NCBI GenBank assembly: GCA_035550975.1
Contig: DASZOC010000011.1
Location: 1-23,769 of the forward strand
Origin: DASZOC01 sp035550975
Lineage (GTDB): Bacteria > Actinomycetota > CADDZG01 > WHSQ01
Reading direction: 5' to 3'
DNA: 23,769 bases
This document shows positions 14,610-22,032 of this stretch, in pieces. The notes under the pieces were generated by a model that made no database searches, was not told where the DNA came from, and worked only from the letters and a program-made list of their open reading frames with translations. The translations under genes were made by a program, and so were the position numbers. Numbering within the stretch: the stretch's first letter is position 1; every line of letters begins with the position of its first letter.

Positions 14610-15328
14610 GCGCGCATGCCGCAGACGCAGCGCGCCTAGCGCCCGCTCGGGATCTGCGCAGCAAGACGCGCTGGTTGGCGGCGCTCGTCATACCGATCGG
14701 GCCAGCGGCAGTTGCTCTCTTGCGCTTCGTTCTTCCTTACTTCACGGCCCCCGACTCCAAAGCGATCGTCAAGAGCGTCGTCACCAAGCCCGACAGTCAG
14801 TCTGCGGTGCTATGGCTTGGACTCCTCGCGATGTTGACCCTGATCCCCGGCGTCATCTGGGTAGGTCGCGTTACCAGGCACGCTGCGCCACGACTGACGG
14901 CGGCAGCCCTATTGCTGCTGGTACCTGGCTACATCTCATTGAGCGGTTTGCTGGCGGGCGATCTCTTGCTGTGGATCGGTGCCGAGCAAGGTGTGGACCA
15001 GAATGTGGTCGCCGCGATGTACGAGACAGCACATCCCACGACGTACATAGCGATGGGGATCTTCGTCCTGGGTCATGTAGTCGGAACGATCCTGCTCGGT
15101 CTCGCCATGTGGCGCTCTTCGCGGGTCCCCAGGTGGGCGGCCGTGATCACGGTCGTGTCACAACCGTTGCACTTCGCCGCAGCCTTCTTCATCGGCAGTC
15201 CGCCGCTGGACCTCGTCGCATGGGGGCTGAACGCCGCCGGTTTCGCGGCGGTTTCCGCTGCCGTCATCAGGATGTCCGACGACCAGTGGGATCTGCCTCC
15301 TGCCCCGGTTAACGAAGCCACGCCTTGA
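14606..15328 (+). CDS. Multi-pass membrane protein, unknown function
   Basis: A 240-residue protein with about six membrane segments. These include WLAALVIPIGPAAVALLRFVL, AVLWLGLLAMLTLIPGVIWV, LTAAALLLLVPGYISLSGLL, YIAMGIFVLGHVVGTILLGL and later AAVITVVSQPLHFAAAFFI. The soluble ends are short. The loop with DQNVVAAMYETAHPTTY and the buried histidines (HPTTY, GHVVG, PLHFA) are notable polar points within the membrane region. The start at 14606 overlaps the previous stop by 4 bases, so it is translated with the small four-helix protein. No family is recognised with confidence. It is followed by the convergent MarR gene. Confidence 0.85.
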   Translation: MSAHAADAARLAPARDLRSKTRWLAALVIPIGPAAVALLRFVLPYFTAPDSKAIVKSVVTKPDSQSAVLWLGLLAMLTLIPGVIWVGRVTRHAAPRLTAAALLLLVPGYISLSGLLAGDLLLWIGAEQGVDQNVVAAMYETAHPTTYIAMGIFVLGHVVGTILLGLAMWRSSRVPRWAAVITVVSQPLHFAAAFFIGSPPLDLVAWGLNAAGFAAVSAAVIRMSDDQWDLPPAPVNEATP

Positions 15329-15370
15329 CTTATGAGGATTCTCCAGAAGCCAGCCTCCGTTGGCAGCCGG

Positions 15371-15394
15371 GCCGTTGTGTAGACCTCACAAGGC
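15371..15394. terminator. Possible hairpin terminator between convergent genes
   Basis: GCC-TTGTG pairs with CACAA-GGC around a 7-base loop, with one bulged G. It lies in the 102-base gap between the membrane-protein operon (+) and marR (-), where both transcripts must end. There is no T-tract on either side, so it would be an atypical terminator. Confidence 0.3.
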
Positions 15395-15430
15395 ACACGC
15401 ACGGTTCCGATGTTGCGTGACGACTCGGGC

Positions 15431-15874
15431 TCATCCCTGATCGTCGAGCAGCCGGGTTAGCAACCGGCGGAGAGCCCGGTGTCCCTCTTCGCCAAGAACC
15501 TCATCGATGCGAGCTTCGAGGTCCCCGATCGTCTGCTTCGCTGCCTCTACGGCCGCCCATCCGTTAGGGGTTAGAACGATCAGCTTCGCCCGGCGGTCCG
15601 ACGGGTCACGTTGCCGCGAGACGTAGCCCAGCTCCTCGAGCTCGTCCACGAGCTCGCCCATGGCCTGAGGGGTCATGTTCGCGCGGCGAGCTAGGTCGGT
15701 GAGTCGGGAGCCGTCGGGATCGATCTGGGCGAAGACCGCAGAGTGCTTCGGCTTTTGCGGGAAACCCGCGCCGACCACGCCGTCGACGATCTGGAAGCCG
15801 AGAAGGCTGTAAGCCTGTCCCAGCATGGAGATGGTGTTCAGCTGGTCGACTCGTCGGCCGTTTTCCTCTTGCAT
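15431..15874 (-). CDS. MarR family transcriptional regulator
   Basis: A 147-residue winged-helix dimer-type regulator. The N-terminal dimer helix covers about 1-35. The recognition region DLARRANMTPQAMGELVDEL is at about 60-79, and the wing is YVSRQRDPSDRRAKLIVLT (about 84-102) with the family's DPxDRRA signature. The C-terminal dimer helices run to the end (LEARIDEVLGEEGHRALRRL). MarR proteins usually repress their own gene and a divergent gene and release DNA when a ligand binds. Here the divergent gene is a membrane protein at 15945, and a 31-bp near-perfect palindrome lies between them. The ligand is unknown. The ATG at 15874 fits the family length. Confidence 0.93.
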   Translation of the reverse strand: MQEENGRRVDQLNTISMLGQAYSLLGFQIVDGVVGAGFPQKPKHSAVFAQIDPDGSRLTDLARRANMTPQAMGELVDELEELGYVSRQRDPSDRRAKLIVLTPNGWAAVEAAKQTIGDLEARIDEVLGEEGHRALRRLLTRLLDDQG

Positions 15875-15890
15875 CGCAACCCAGTAAACA

Positions 15891-15921
15891 CTAAGGTTAC
15901 CTGAAAGACAGGTATCCTTAG
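15891..15921. promoter_or_regulatory. 31-bp palindrome, probable MarR operator over divergent promoters
   Basis: CTAAGGTTACCTG (15891-15903) and CAGGTATCCTTAG (15909-15921) are inverted copies matching at 12 of 13 positions around a 5-base centre. It is the only long palindrome in the 70-base gap between marR and the membrane-protein gene. Each arm holds a -10-like hexamer at the mirror position: TATCCT at 15913-15918 on the plus strand and TAACCT on the minus strand. Bound repressor would therefore cover both promoters. Confidence 0.7.
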
Positions 15922-15944
15922 AAGTGTGCCAGAGAGGGGTGGCG

Positions 15945-16604
15945 ATGATCAGCGAGCGATCAGGGACAGGGGTGGCGAAGCTCGGTTGGCTGTGCCTGGT
16001 GGCGGGCGTGATCGGGGCCGCCGCGGCGGTTTTCCTCGTGCTCGTCGAGCCCGCGGTCCCAGAGGATCGTTATAGCTACCCGTTGACGGCTGGAGGCTTC
16101 ACTGCCATCCAGGTGTTCTTCTTCGTGCATCACTTGGGACTCGTTGCGGGGCTCTACGGACTGTGGCACTCGGGCGTCGTCGGGACGTCCCGGTTCGGGC
16201 GCTGGGGAGCCGTGGGGGCTCTCGTCGGCATGGCGCTGCTGACCCTGACAGAGCTGATCGCCATCACCGGGTCCGACGCCCCATACCCGAGCCCCCGCAC
16301 CGACATGCTGGACGGCCTTTACGGAGTCTCATCTGTTTTGATCGGCGTGACACTGATCATGGCGGGCGTGGCGGTTGTCCGAACGAGGGTGTGGCGGGAC
16401 TGGCGGCGGTACGTGCCACTGCTTCTCGGGGTGTACGTCTTCGTGCCGATGACGCCGGCAGTGTTCGGCCCGTTCGTCCTCGCGCGTTTTGCCATCGGCG
16501 GATGGATGTTGGGGTTCGCGCTCCTTGGATGGGCTCTGGTGGAGACCGGCGAAGATGCTGCGGTCGATCTGGAAGGAGACGAGCTGCTCGCCGCGGCGCG
16601 GTAG
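15945..16604 (+). CDS. Multi-pass membrane protein under MarR control, unknown function
   Basis: A 219-residue protein with about six membrane segments: LGWLCLVAGVIGAAAAVFLVLV, then AIQVFFFVHHLGLVAGLYGLW, WGAVGALVGMALLTLTELIAI and VSSVLIGVTLIMAGVAVV. The last two are YVPLLLGVYVFVPMTPAVFG and FAIGGWMLGFALLGWALV. A paired FVHHLG histidine motif sits at the second segment. I do not recognise the family. The ATG at 15945 has GAGAGGGG upstream. An in-frame GTG at 15924 lies only 5 bases after the -10-like TATCCT and could also serve, adding seven residues. The divergent marR gene and shared palindrome imply induction by a small molecule. The next gene, a DUF2269-like protein, follows after 53 bases and is probably in the same operon. 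Confidence 0.85.
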   Translation: MISERSGTGVAKLGWLCLVAGVIGAAAAVFLVLVEPAVPEDRYSYPLTAGGFTAIQVFFFVHHLGLVAGLYGLWHSGVVGTSRFGRWGAVGALVGMALLTLTELIAITGSDAPYPSPRTDMLDGLYGVSSVLIGVTLIMAGVAVVRTRVWRDWRRYVPLLLGVYVFVPMTPAVFGPFVLARFAIGGWMLGFALLGWALVETGEDAAVDLEGDELLAAAR

Positions 16605-16608
16605 GCCG

Positions 16609-16623
16609 CGTCCGCGAGGGACG
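16609..16623 (+). other. Short hairpin between the two membrane-protein genes
   Basis: CGTCC pairs perfectly with GGACG around GCGAG, five bases after the upstream stop. A T-run occurs only 18 bases later (16642-16646). It may attenuate or stabilise the transcript between the two genes; it is not a standard terminator. Confidence 0.25.
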
Positions 16624-16657
16624 GCGCCCTGATAACTCATATTTTTGGAGGCAGAGT

Positions 16658-17116
16658 TTGTTGTACAGAATCTTGCTGTTCGTACATGTCTTCGCGGTGA
16701 TCCTCTGGGTGGGTCCCGGGATTCTGTTTCAGATATTGACGGAGCGCTCCGCCGCTACCGAGGACACCGCGACCCTGAGAATCGTTGTTCGAGAAGGAGA
16801 GCGTCTCGGCAAGTCCTTCTTCGGTCCGGCCTCGCTGGTTGTGCTTGTGACGGGGGTCTGGCTCGTGTTTGAAGGTGACTGGGGCTTCGACGAAATCTTC
16901 GTGGTCGGCGGTCTGGTCGGTGTCGTCGCCTCGATGACCGTCGGCGGCATCTTCATAGGCCCGGCGGTGAAGCGTCTGAAAGAGGGGTTGGGTTCTTCAA
17001 CCACGCTGAATCCTGAGATGAAGAGCGGGCTGATGCGATTGCGCAACGCGGGCCGTGTCGATGCGTTCGTTATGACGGGCGTCGTCTTTCTTATGACGGT
17101 CAAGCCGGGTCCCTAA
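16658..17116 (+). CDS. DUF2269-like integral membrane protein
   Basis: About 152 residues with four probable membrane segments. It starts LYRILLFVHVFAVILWVGPGI and continues with PASLVVLVTGVWLVFEG, FVVGGLVGVVASMTVGGIFI and a C-terminal FVMTGVVFLMTVKPGP. The opening FVHxxAxxxWVG pattern and the size fit the DUF2269 family of small membrane proteins of unknown function. Start: there is no ATG or GTG at the right place. TTG at 16658 (or the next codon, also TTG, at 16661) has GGAGG 6 to 9 bases upstream, and the protein begins exactly at the first membrane segment; I take 16658. It lies 53 bases after the MarR-linked membrane protein and is probably co-regulated with it. Confidence 0.8.
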   Translation: MLYRILLFVHVFAVILWVGPGILFQILTERSAATEDTATLRIVVREGERLGKSFFGPASLVVLVTGVWLVFEGDWGFDEIFVVGGLVGVVASMTVGGIFIGPAVKRLKEGLGSSTTLNPEMKSGLMRLRNAGRVDAFVMTGVVFLMTVKPGP

Positions 17117-17278
17117 GCGTGGTCCGTAGGAGCGGGTAGCGGCGTTCATCAGCCGCAACAGGACAGGGATCAGCTGACCCGCGGCCACATGGGCAAGCCA
17201 GGCCTGTGATGCGTCGATCGCAGTGCAAGCAACCCACCACCGGTCGAATGCGTCACTTAGGAAAGAGACCGATGAGGA

Positions 17279-17293
17279 ACCTTTCTGAAAGGT
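17279..17293. repeat. Perfect 15-base palindrome over the ribosome binding site of the propeller gene
   Basis: ACCTTTC and GAAAGGT are perfect inverted copies around a single T. The right arm contains GAAAGG, the apparent ribosome binding site 10 bases before the GTG at 17303. It could be an operator or an RNA fold that hides the site; chance is also possible. The rest of the gap 17117-17302 shows no gene. Confidence 0.35.
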
Positions 17294-17302
17294 CGGCTGA
17301 TA

Positions 17303-19075
17303 GTGCTCCGCGTACGTTCTTTGGTTGCGTTACTGGTGACGGGATGCATGCTGCTGTCCGCGACGCCCTCGTGGGCGCAGGAGCCCCCCGACGATCCGTT
17401 GGTTCAGGACCCGGCGGGGGATTCTCCGGTGCCTGAAGCAGACATCCTCTCGGTGTGGTTCGAGCACGACATTCACGTCTTGTCATTCCACATCCATGTT
17501 GCCGCGCCGCCGCCGGGCGAAGTGTCGATCGGATACCGCGTCCGGACGATCCCGGAGTTGGGAGCTGATGCGGACCGCGACGACTGCTGGTTCATCGAGG
17601 CCGTGCTGCATCCGGACGGGAGCAGCGATACCGACATCGAGTTCGACTGCACCCCCTCCACCGTCTACGGCGGGACGATCTATACGTTCGCCCGCCGCCC
17701 AACGGTGACCGAACTCACCGACGGATCGGCCGTGGTGTCGTTGTCCGCCAACCGCTCTCAGACCCTATTGGTCGACGAGAACACCCTTCTCGACCCGCGG
17801 GCGATGACCTATGCACCGAAGGCGTCCGACGCCGGCGAGCAGACTTATGACGAAACGGACCCGGGGCGCGGCTACCACATCGAACGCGCTCCCGGAACGT
17901 GCGAACTCGGTGCCGTGGCCCCGCCCGATCCTGAGATTCGATCGGAACCGGTTGCGGTGAGCAAGGATGACGCCGGTTGCTATCCCTTCGACGTGAGCGA
18001 CGCGGTGATCTCGGGCAGTGGCCGTTATTTGGTATTCGAGTCGGCGTCGCCCAATCTGATGACGCCGGACGTGAACCTCCAGCGGGATCTCTACCGCAAG
18101 GACCTGGACACGGGCGAGCTCAGACTCATCACTAACAACGACGGCAGCATCCCAGCCGGTGGATTCAACCCTTCCGTTTCCCGCGATGGTCGTTTCGTAG
18201 CGTTCGAGGCACGGCTACCGACCGAACCTCCGGGATACCACCAGGCGATCTATCGCAAAGACCTCGAGACCGGGGAGCTGGAGCAGGCCGACGTCGAAGT
18301 TCCCGACCAAAGGGGCTATGGCTTCGCGCCTGTGATCTCTGGTGATGGTCGGTCGGTCGCATTCAGCGCGCGTTCGGGCGGTCGCTACCACGCCTTCGTC
18401 CGCAATCTCGTGACTGATCGCACGGTGCACGCCAGCATCCCAACCAGGAAGATCGGGAAGCTCTACGGTGGGGGCCAACCGAGCATCTCGTACGACGGAC
18501 GACACGTGGCCTTCGTAGGTGACATGACTCGAGGAGACGCTCGCGGCCACGTGATCCTGATCCGAGACCTGTGGCGAGGAACGAGTCAAGAGGTGAGGCA
18601 TTCACGGCGCGGGCGAGGTGTCGTGAATCCTGAGATCTCCGGCAACGGACGCTTCGTGGCATATTCACGAAGGTCCCCACTGCTGGACGATCGCGATGAG
18701 TTCTACGACGTCTACCTTTACAACAAGAAGACGAGGCGCACATGGTTCGTCAGCCGACGTCCCCGGTCGGGCGAGCCGCAGAACGGCCTTTGGTTCGAGC
18801 CGCGCAATATCGCGATCGACCACAACGGATCGGACGTGCTCTACGTCACCGGGCGCGTGTGGCCGTACGCCGATGAAGATCCGAGCAGCGGAGAGGTGTA
18901 CTGGTACAGCCGGAGGAGCGGCCGTCTAGTCGCCTTGAGTCCCAAGAAGCGATCGGATGGGCGTTACGCGAAGGCGATGAACGTGAGTTTGGATGCGCTG
19001 GGAAGACGCGCGGCGTTCACCTACACCTCCCCGGCCGAGCGTCACGCCCAGGCATTCGTAGTGACACTGAGATAA
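17303..19075 (+). CDS. Secreted seven-repeat beta-propeller (PD40/TolB-like) protein
   Basis: A 590-residue exported protein. Residues 1-25 are a signal peptide (basic start, SLVALLVTGCMLLSA core, cleavage at SWA-QE). A VTGC lipobox-like string is within the core but precedes a better signal peptidase I site. Residues about 30-200 form a beta-rich domain beginning DPAGDSPVPEADILSVWF, a pattern seen in extracellular beta-sandwich domains. From about 220 to the end are seven repeats of the PD40 type. Their core strings are ISGSGRYLVFES, VSRDGRFVAFEA, ISGDGRSVAFSA, ISYDGRHVAFVG, ISGNGRFVAYSR, IDHNGSDVLYVT and LDALGRRAAFTY. Seven repeats suggest one closed seven-bladed propeller. Ligand or partner unknown. 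GTG start with GAAAGG upstream. It stands alone, convergent with the rhodanese gene. Confidence 0.87.
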   Translation: MLRVRSLVALLVTGCMLLSATPSWAQEPPDDPLVQDPAGDSPVPEADILSVWFEHDIHVLSFHIHVAAPPPGEVSIGYRVRTIPELGADADRDDCWFIEAVLHPDGSSDTDIEFDCTPSTVYGGTIYTFARRPTVTELTDGSAVVSLSANRSQTLLVDENTLLDPRAMTYAPKASDAGEQTYDETDPGRGYHIERAPGTCELGAVAPPDPEIRSEPVAVSKDDAGCYPFDVSDAVISGSGRYLVFESASPNLMTPDVNLQRDLYRKDLDTGELRLITNNDGSIPAGGFNPSVSRDGRFVAFEARLPTEPPGYHQAIYRKDLETGELEQADVEVPDQRGYGFAPVISGDGRSVAFSARSGGRYHAFVRNLVTDRTVHASIPTRKIGKLYGGGQPSISYDGRHVAFVGDMTRGDARGHVILIRDLWRGTSQEVRHSRRGRGVVNPEISGNGRFVAYSRRSPLLDDRDEFYDVYLYNKKTRRTWFVSRRPRSGEPQNGLWFEPRNIAIDHNGSDVLYVTGRVWPYADEDPSSGEVYWYSRRSGRLVALSPKKRSDGRYAKAMNVSLDALGRRAAFTYTSPAERHAQAFVVTLR

Positions 19076-19150
19076 CGACATCTCAACGATTGGGAGCGAC
19101 GGGCGCTAGGAGTGGCGATCATCTAAGAACGGAATCGCGAGACCAACTCC

Positions 19151-19531
19151 TTAGCCTGGTTCGGTGCGATTCCCTGCTTCCTGCCACGCTTTGATGCCGC
19201 CGTCCAAGTGGGCGACGTTGGTGTAGCCCATGTCTTTCAGCGTCTTTGCGGCGAGCGCAGAGCGACCACCCGACGCGCAATGCAGGATGATCCGCCGGTC
19301 ATGCTCGAACTCCTCGCGGTGGTAGGGAAGCGAGGGATCGGCGTAGAACTCGAGCATCCCGCGTGGAGCGCTGATCGCGCCGGGGATAGCCGCCGTCTCA
19401 CGTTCCTGCGGCTCACGGACGTCCACGAGTAGCGCGTCACCTGCCTCGATCTCCGACGCAACCTGATCCGGCGTGAGGTTCTCGACCTGTTGCTTCGCCT
19501 CTTGCACGAGGTCCATCGCACCCTTTGCCAA
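19151..19531 (-). CDS. Single-domain rhodanese
   Basis: A 126-residue sulfurtransferase-fold protein. It has LLVDVREPQERETAAIPGA at about 34-52 and the active-site loop HCASGGRS with Cys85. It ends with GYTNVAHLDGGIKAWQEAG, the standard rhodanese C-terminal block. It would carry persulfide on Cys85; the acceptor is unknown, and no molybdopterin or tRNA thiolation gene is next to it. The start is a TTG at 19531, chosen because a strong AAGGAGG lies 7 bases upstream. An ATG at 19516 is in frame but has no site of its own, and the longer open frame to 19723 encodes non-protein-like sequence. About 20 residues precede the domain (DLVQEAKQQVENLTPDQVAS). Confidence 0.92.
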   Translation of the reverse strand: MAKGAMDLVQEAKQQVENLTPDQVASEIEAGDALLVDVREPQERETAAIPGAISAPRGMLEFYADPSLPYHREEFEHDRRIILHCASGGRSALAAKTLKDMGYTNVAHLDGGIKAWQEAGNRTEPG

Positions 19532-19922
19532 GTTGCGGCCTCCTTCCGAGCGACGAGTTCCTGCAGCATCATCTTCGCCGAACCGCCGGAAAGCAACCGC
19601 TGCAGCACGATCCGGTCCTCGGCGAGTCGGACTTCGTACCTCGCCGTGACGCAGTCGGAGCGTCGAGTCGCGCTGCGTAGCAGCTACTCCGACGTCGGTG
19701 ACGCTACCGATAGCGGTGATCACGAAGCTATGGGTTCAGCTTCGCATGCAGGCGGCGCAGCATCTTGAGGCTGCGGAACGTCGGCTCGCAGGAACGCGAC
19801 CTGTAGGGCCACCACGCGAGTTTGTCACAGAGCATCAAAGGCTTTGGTTGCCTACGTTGATCTCTATTGGTTTGTCCTCGTTCTTGGTCGACCCGGCGTG
19901 CTAGCAACTACTCTCCTCGGCT
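19532..19922. other. Non-coding gap between rhodanese and ktrB
   Basis: 391 bases without a gene I can support. A perfect 7-bp-arm inverted repeat, CGAAGCT/AGCTTCG with an 8-base loop, lies at 19723-19744. A second, GCAGC/GCTGC, lies shortly after it. The conserved strings of the c-di-AMP (ydaO) riboswitch, which precedes potassium uptake genes in some bacteria, are absent. On the minus strand one frame reads protein-like for about 40 codons just before the rhodanese start (YEVRLAEDRIVLQRLL, then SGGSAKMMLQELVARKEAA), but it has no clear start and runs out of frame into rhodanese. Confidence 0.5.
19909..19914 (+). promoter_or_regulatory. Possible -10 element for ktrB
   Basis: TACTCT ends 8 bases before the ktrB ATG. 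There is no Shine-Dalgarno sequence between them, so the transcript may be leaderless. A weak -35 candidate, TTGGTC, lies at 19884-19889, 19 bases upstream. Confidence 0.35.
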
Positions 19923-21314
19923 ATGGCCGATGCTTTCGTTGGTACGGGATCGAGACCTCGCGGTGGGGCTACGAGGTTGGCCGGGCGCTTTCGGCTGCGC
20001 CACCCGGCCCAGTTCGTCCTCGTTGCTTTCGCGTTCGCGATCCTGGTCGGAACTCTTCTGTTACTTCTTCCCTTGGCGTCGGTCCACGACGGCCCCACAC
20101 CGTTCGTGACCGCGCTTTTCACGGCGACGTCGGCGGTGTGCGTGACGGGGCTCACGGTGGTCGACACCGTGTCCTATTGGTCCGGCTTCGGACAAGCCAC
20201 GATCCTGGTCTTGATCCAGGTGGGTGGGTTCGGGATCATGACCCTCGCATCTTTGCTGGCGCTGCTGGTATCTCGCCGGATCGGCTTGAAGGGGCGGCTG
20301 CTCGCTCAGACTGAGACGAAGGCGCTCGGTCTGGGGGACGTGCGGAGCGTCCTCGTCGGGGTCGCGGTGTTCAGCGTGTTGTTCGAAAGCCTTGCCGCGC
20401 TGGCGATCGGGACGCGGTTATTCACCGAATACGACTATCCCGCGCTCGATGCCGCGTATCACGGCGTGTTCCACGCCGTGAGCGCGTTCAACAACGCGGG
20501 GTTCGCTCTCTATTCCGATTCGCTAGATCGGTTCGTCTCGGATGCGTGGATGTCGCTAGGCGTCGCTGCTGCGATCGTCCTCGGAGGACTGGGGTTCCCC
20601 GTGCTCTTGGAACTGAAGCGGCGACCACGTCAACCGAAGCACTGGACGATGCATACGAAGGTCACCCTCGCGATGACGGTCCTGCTCCTTGCCCTCGGGA
20701 CGCTCGCGTTCCTGTGGTTCGAGTGGACGAATCCCGCGACGCTCGGCACGTTCACGGCTAAAGGCAAGCTGCTGCCCGGGTTCTTTCAAAGCGTGACGTC
20801 GCGTACCGCCGGGTTCAACACGCTCGATTTCTCCGAGATGCGGGAGACGACGTGGCTGATCACGGTCATCTTGATGTTCATCGGCGGGGGCAGCGCAAGC
20901 ACCGCGGGTGGCATAAAGGTCACCACCTTCGCCTTGTTGGGGTTCGTCATATGGGCGGAGGCCAGAGGGGAGCCGAGCGTAACCGTGCTGGGCCGCCGCC
21001 TTCCGCCGACCGTCCAGCGGCAGGCGATCTCGGTGGCGCTGCTGGCGGTGGGGGTCGTCGTCGTCAGCACGATCGCGCTGATGGCCTACGGCAGCTTCGA
21101 TATGTCGCGAACCTTGTTCGAAACCGTATCCGCGTTCGCCACCACGGGGCTCTCGACTGGATTGACCGCGGAGCTGTCGAAGGTCGGACAATCGATCCTG
21201 ATCGTGTTGATGTTCGTCGGCCGGCTCGGGCCGATCACGGTCGGGACGGCACTAGCATTGCGCCAGAGAGAACGCCGCTACCGGCTTCCCGAGGAGCGAC
21301 CGATCATTGGCTAA
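19923..21314 (+). CDS. ktrB: Potassium uptake channel subunit (KtrB/TrkH family)
   Basis: The membrane subunit of a Ktr/Trk potassium importer, 463 residues. It has the four membrane-pore-membrane repeats of the superfamily, each with its filter glycine. The filter strings are TATSAVCVTGLTVVD (about 60-74), HAVSAFNNAGFALYSD (about 187), TSRTAGFNTLDFSEM (about 296) and ETVSAFATTGLSTGLT (about 401). Length and the GGSASTAGGIKVTT segment (the intramembrane gate loop region) fit KtrB more than the longer TrkH. The N-terminal 30 residues are basic and cytoplasmic. The ATG at 19923 has no ribosome binding site but has a -10-like hexamer just upstream. The regulatory subunit gene follows with an overlap or 4-base gap, giving a complete two-gene transporter. 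Confidence 0.94.
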   Translation: MADAFVGTGSRPRGGATRLAGRFRLRHPAQFVLVAFAFAILVGTLLLLLPLASVHDGPTPFVTALFTATSAVCVTGLTVVDTVSYWSGFGQATILVLIQVGGFGIMTLASLLALLVSRRIGLKGRLLAQTETKALGLGDVRSVLVGVAVFSVLFESLAALAIGTRLFTEYDYPALDAAYHGVFHAVSAFNNAGFALYSDSLDRFVSDAWMSLGVAAAIVLGGLGFPVLLELKRRPRQPKHWTMHTKVTLAMTVLLLALGTLAFLWFEWTNPATLGTFTAKGKLLPGFFQSVTSRTAGFNTLDFSEMRETTWLITVILMFIGGGSASTAGGIKVTTFALLGFVIWAEARGEPSVTVLGRRLPPTVQRQAISVALLAVGVVVVSTIALMAYGSFDMSRTLFETVSAFATTGLSTGLTAELSKVGQSILIVLMFVGRLGPITVGTALALRQRERRYRLPEERPIIG

Positions 21315-21963
21315 AGACATGGACGTGTTGGTCGTCGGCCTCGGCCGGTTCGGCGGCGCGGTGGCTGAAACGCTCACTCGACTCGGCTCCGACGTCCTCG
21401 GCGTCGATCGAGATCCGCGACTGGTGCAGGATTTCGCGGACCACATCACGCATGCGGTGGAGGCGGATTCGACCGATCTCGAAGCGCTGAAGCAGCTCGG
21501 TGTTGCCGACTTCGCGCATGCAGTCGTTGCGATCGGGAGCGACCTCGAGGCGAGCATCCTCACCGTCGCGGCGTTGGTCGACATCGGGATCCCTCACATC
21601 TGGGCCAAAGCAGTGACCGAAGCCCATGGCCGGATACTCGCGCGGGTGGGTGCGCACGAGGTCGTGTTTCCGGAGCGCGACATGGGAGAGCGTATGGGCC
21701 ACCGAGTTACGGGAAAGATGATCGATTACATCGAGCTCGACGAAGGCTTCTCGCTGGCGGAGACGTGTCCGCCGAAAGGGTTGGTGGGTAAGACGCTGGC
21801 CGAGTACGGAGTCAGGGACAAGCACAACGTGACGGTCGTGTGCATCCGCCCGGAAGGCGGCACGTTCACCTACGCGACCGCAGACACCAAGGTAGGTGAG
21901 AACGACGTGCTGGTCGTGGCCGGCGAGACCCGAGCGACGGAGGGGTTCGCGGACCTCGACTGA
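21307..21963 (+). CDS. ktrA: Potassium uptake regulatory subunit (KtrA/TrkA, RCK protein)
   Basis: The 218-residue cytoplasmic ring-forming subunit that gates KtrB. The RCK N-domain has the nucleotide-binding GLGRFGGAVAETL at about 11-23 and the acidic end of strand two, GVDRDP, which contacts the ribose. IWAKAVTEAHGRILARVGAHEVVFPERDMG follows, then an RCK C-domain from about 138 (MIDYIELDEGFSLAE to LVVAG). The C-domain is the part that binds c-di-AMP in some relatives. The start is TTG at 21307 overlapping the ktrB stop by 8 bases, with GAGGAG 10 bases upstream. ATG at 21319 is the alternative and would drop four residues. Translationally coupled to ktrB. Confidence 0.94.
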   Translation: MAKDMDVLVVGLGRFGGAVAETLTRLGSDVLGVDRDPRLVQDFADHITHAVEADSTDLEALKQLGVADFAHAVVAIGSDLEASILTVAALVDIGIPHIWAKAVTEAHGRILARVGAHEVVFPERDMGERMGHRVTGKMIDYIELDEGFSLAETCPPKGLVGKTLAEYGVRDKHNVTVVCIRPEGGTFTYATADTKVGENDVLVVAGETRATEGFADLD

Positions 21964-22010
21964 GGCGCGCGTTCCAGAGCGAAAAGCCGCGCGATACCCT
22001 TCCGGCACCG

Positions 22011-22030
22011 CGACGGCTCGGGGACCGTCG
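22011..22030 (+). other. Six-base-pair hairpin before the diguanylate cyclase gene
   Basis: CGACGG pairs perfectly with CCGTCG around CTCGGGGA. It follows ktrA by 47 bases and precedes the -10-like GATACT at 22033. It may end the ktr transcript, though it lacks a T-run. It does not match the c-di-GMP riboswitch classes I know. Confidence 0.3.
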
Positions 22031-22032
22031 CC

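Noticed and set aside
17117..17302. Transposase or gene remnant in the gap before the propeller gene
   Set aside because: The minus-strand peptide LIPVLLRLMNAATRSYGPRL looked protein-like, but it is short, partly overlaps the upstream gene and has no inverted repeats or duplicated target site around it.
17303..17350. Propeller protein as a lipoprotein (VTGC box)
   Set aside because: The cysteine lies in the middle of the hydrophobic core and a better signal peptidase I site, SWA-QE, follows; the lipoprotein reading is less likely though not excluded.
19923..20040. c-di-AMP (ydaO) riboswitch expected near ktrB
   Set aside because: The conserved ydaO strings are absent here and in the upstream gap, and the gene appears leaderless.
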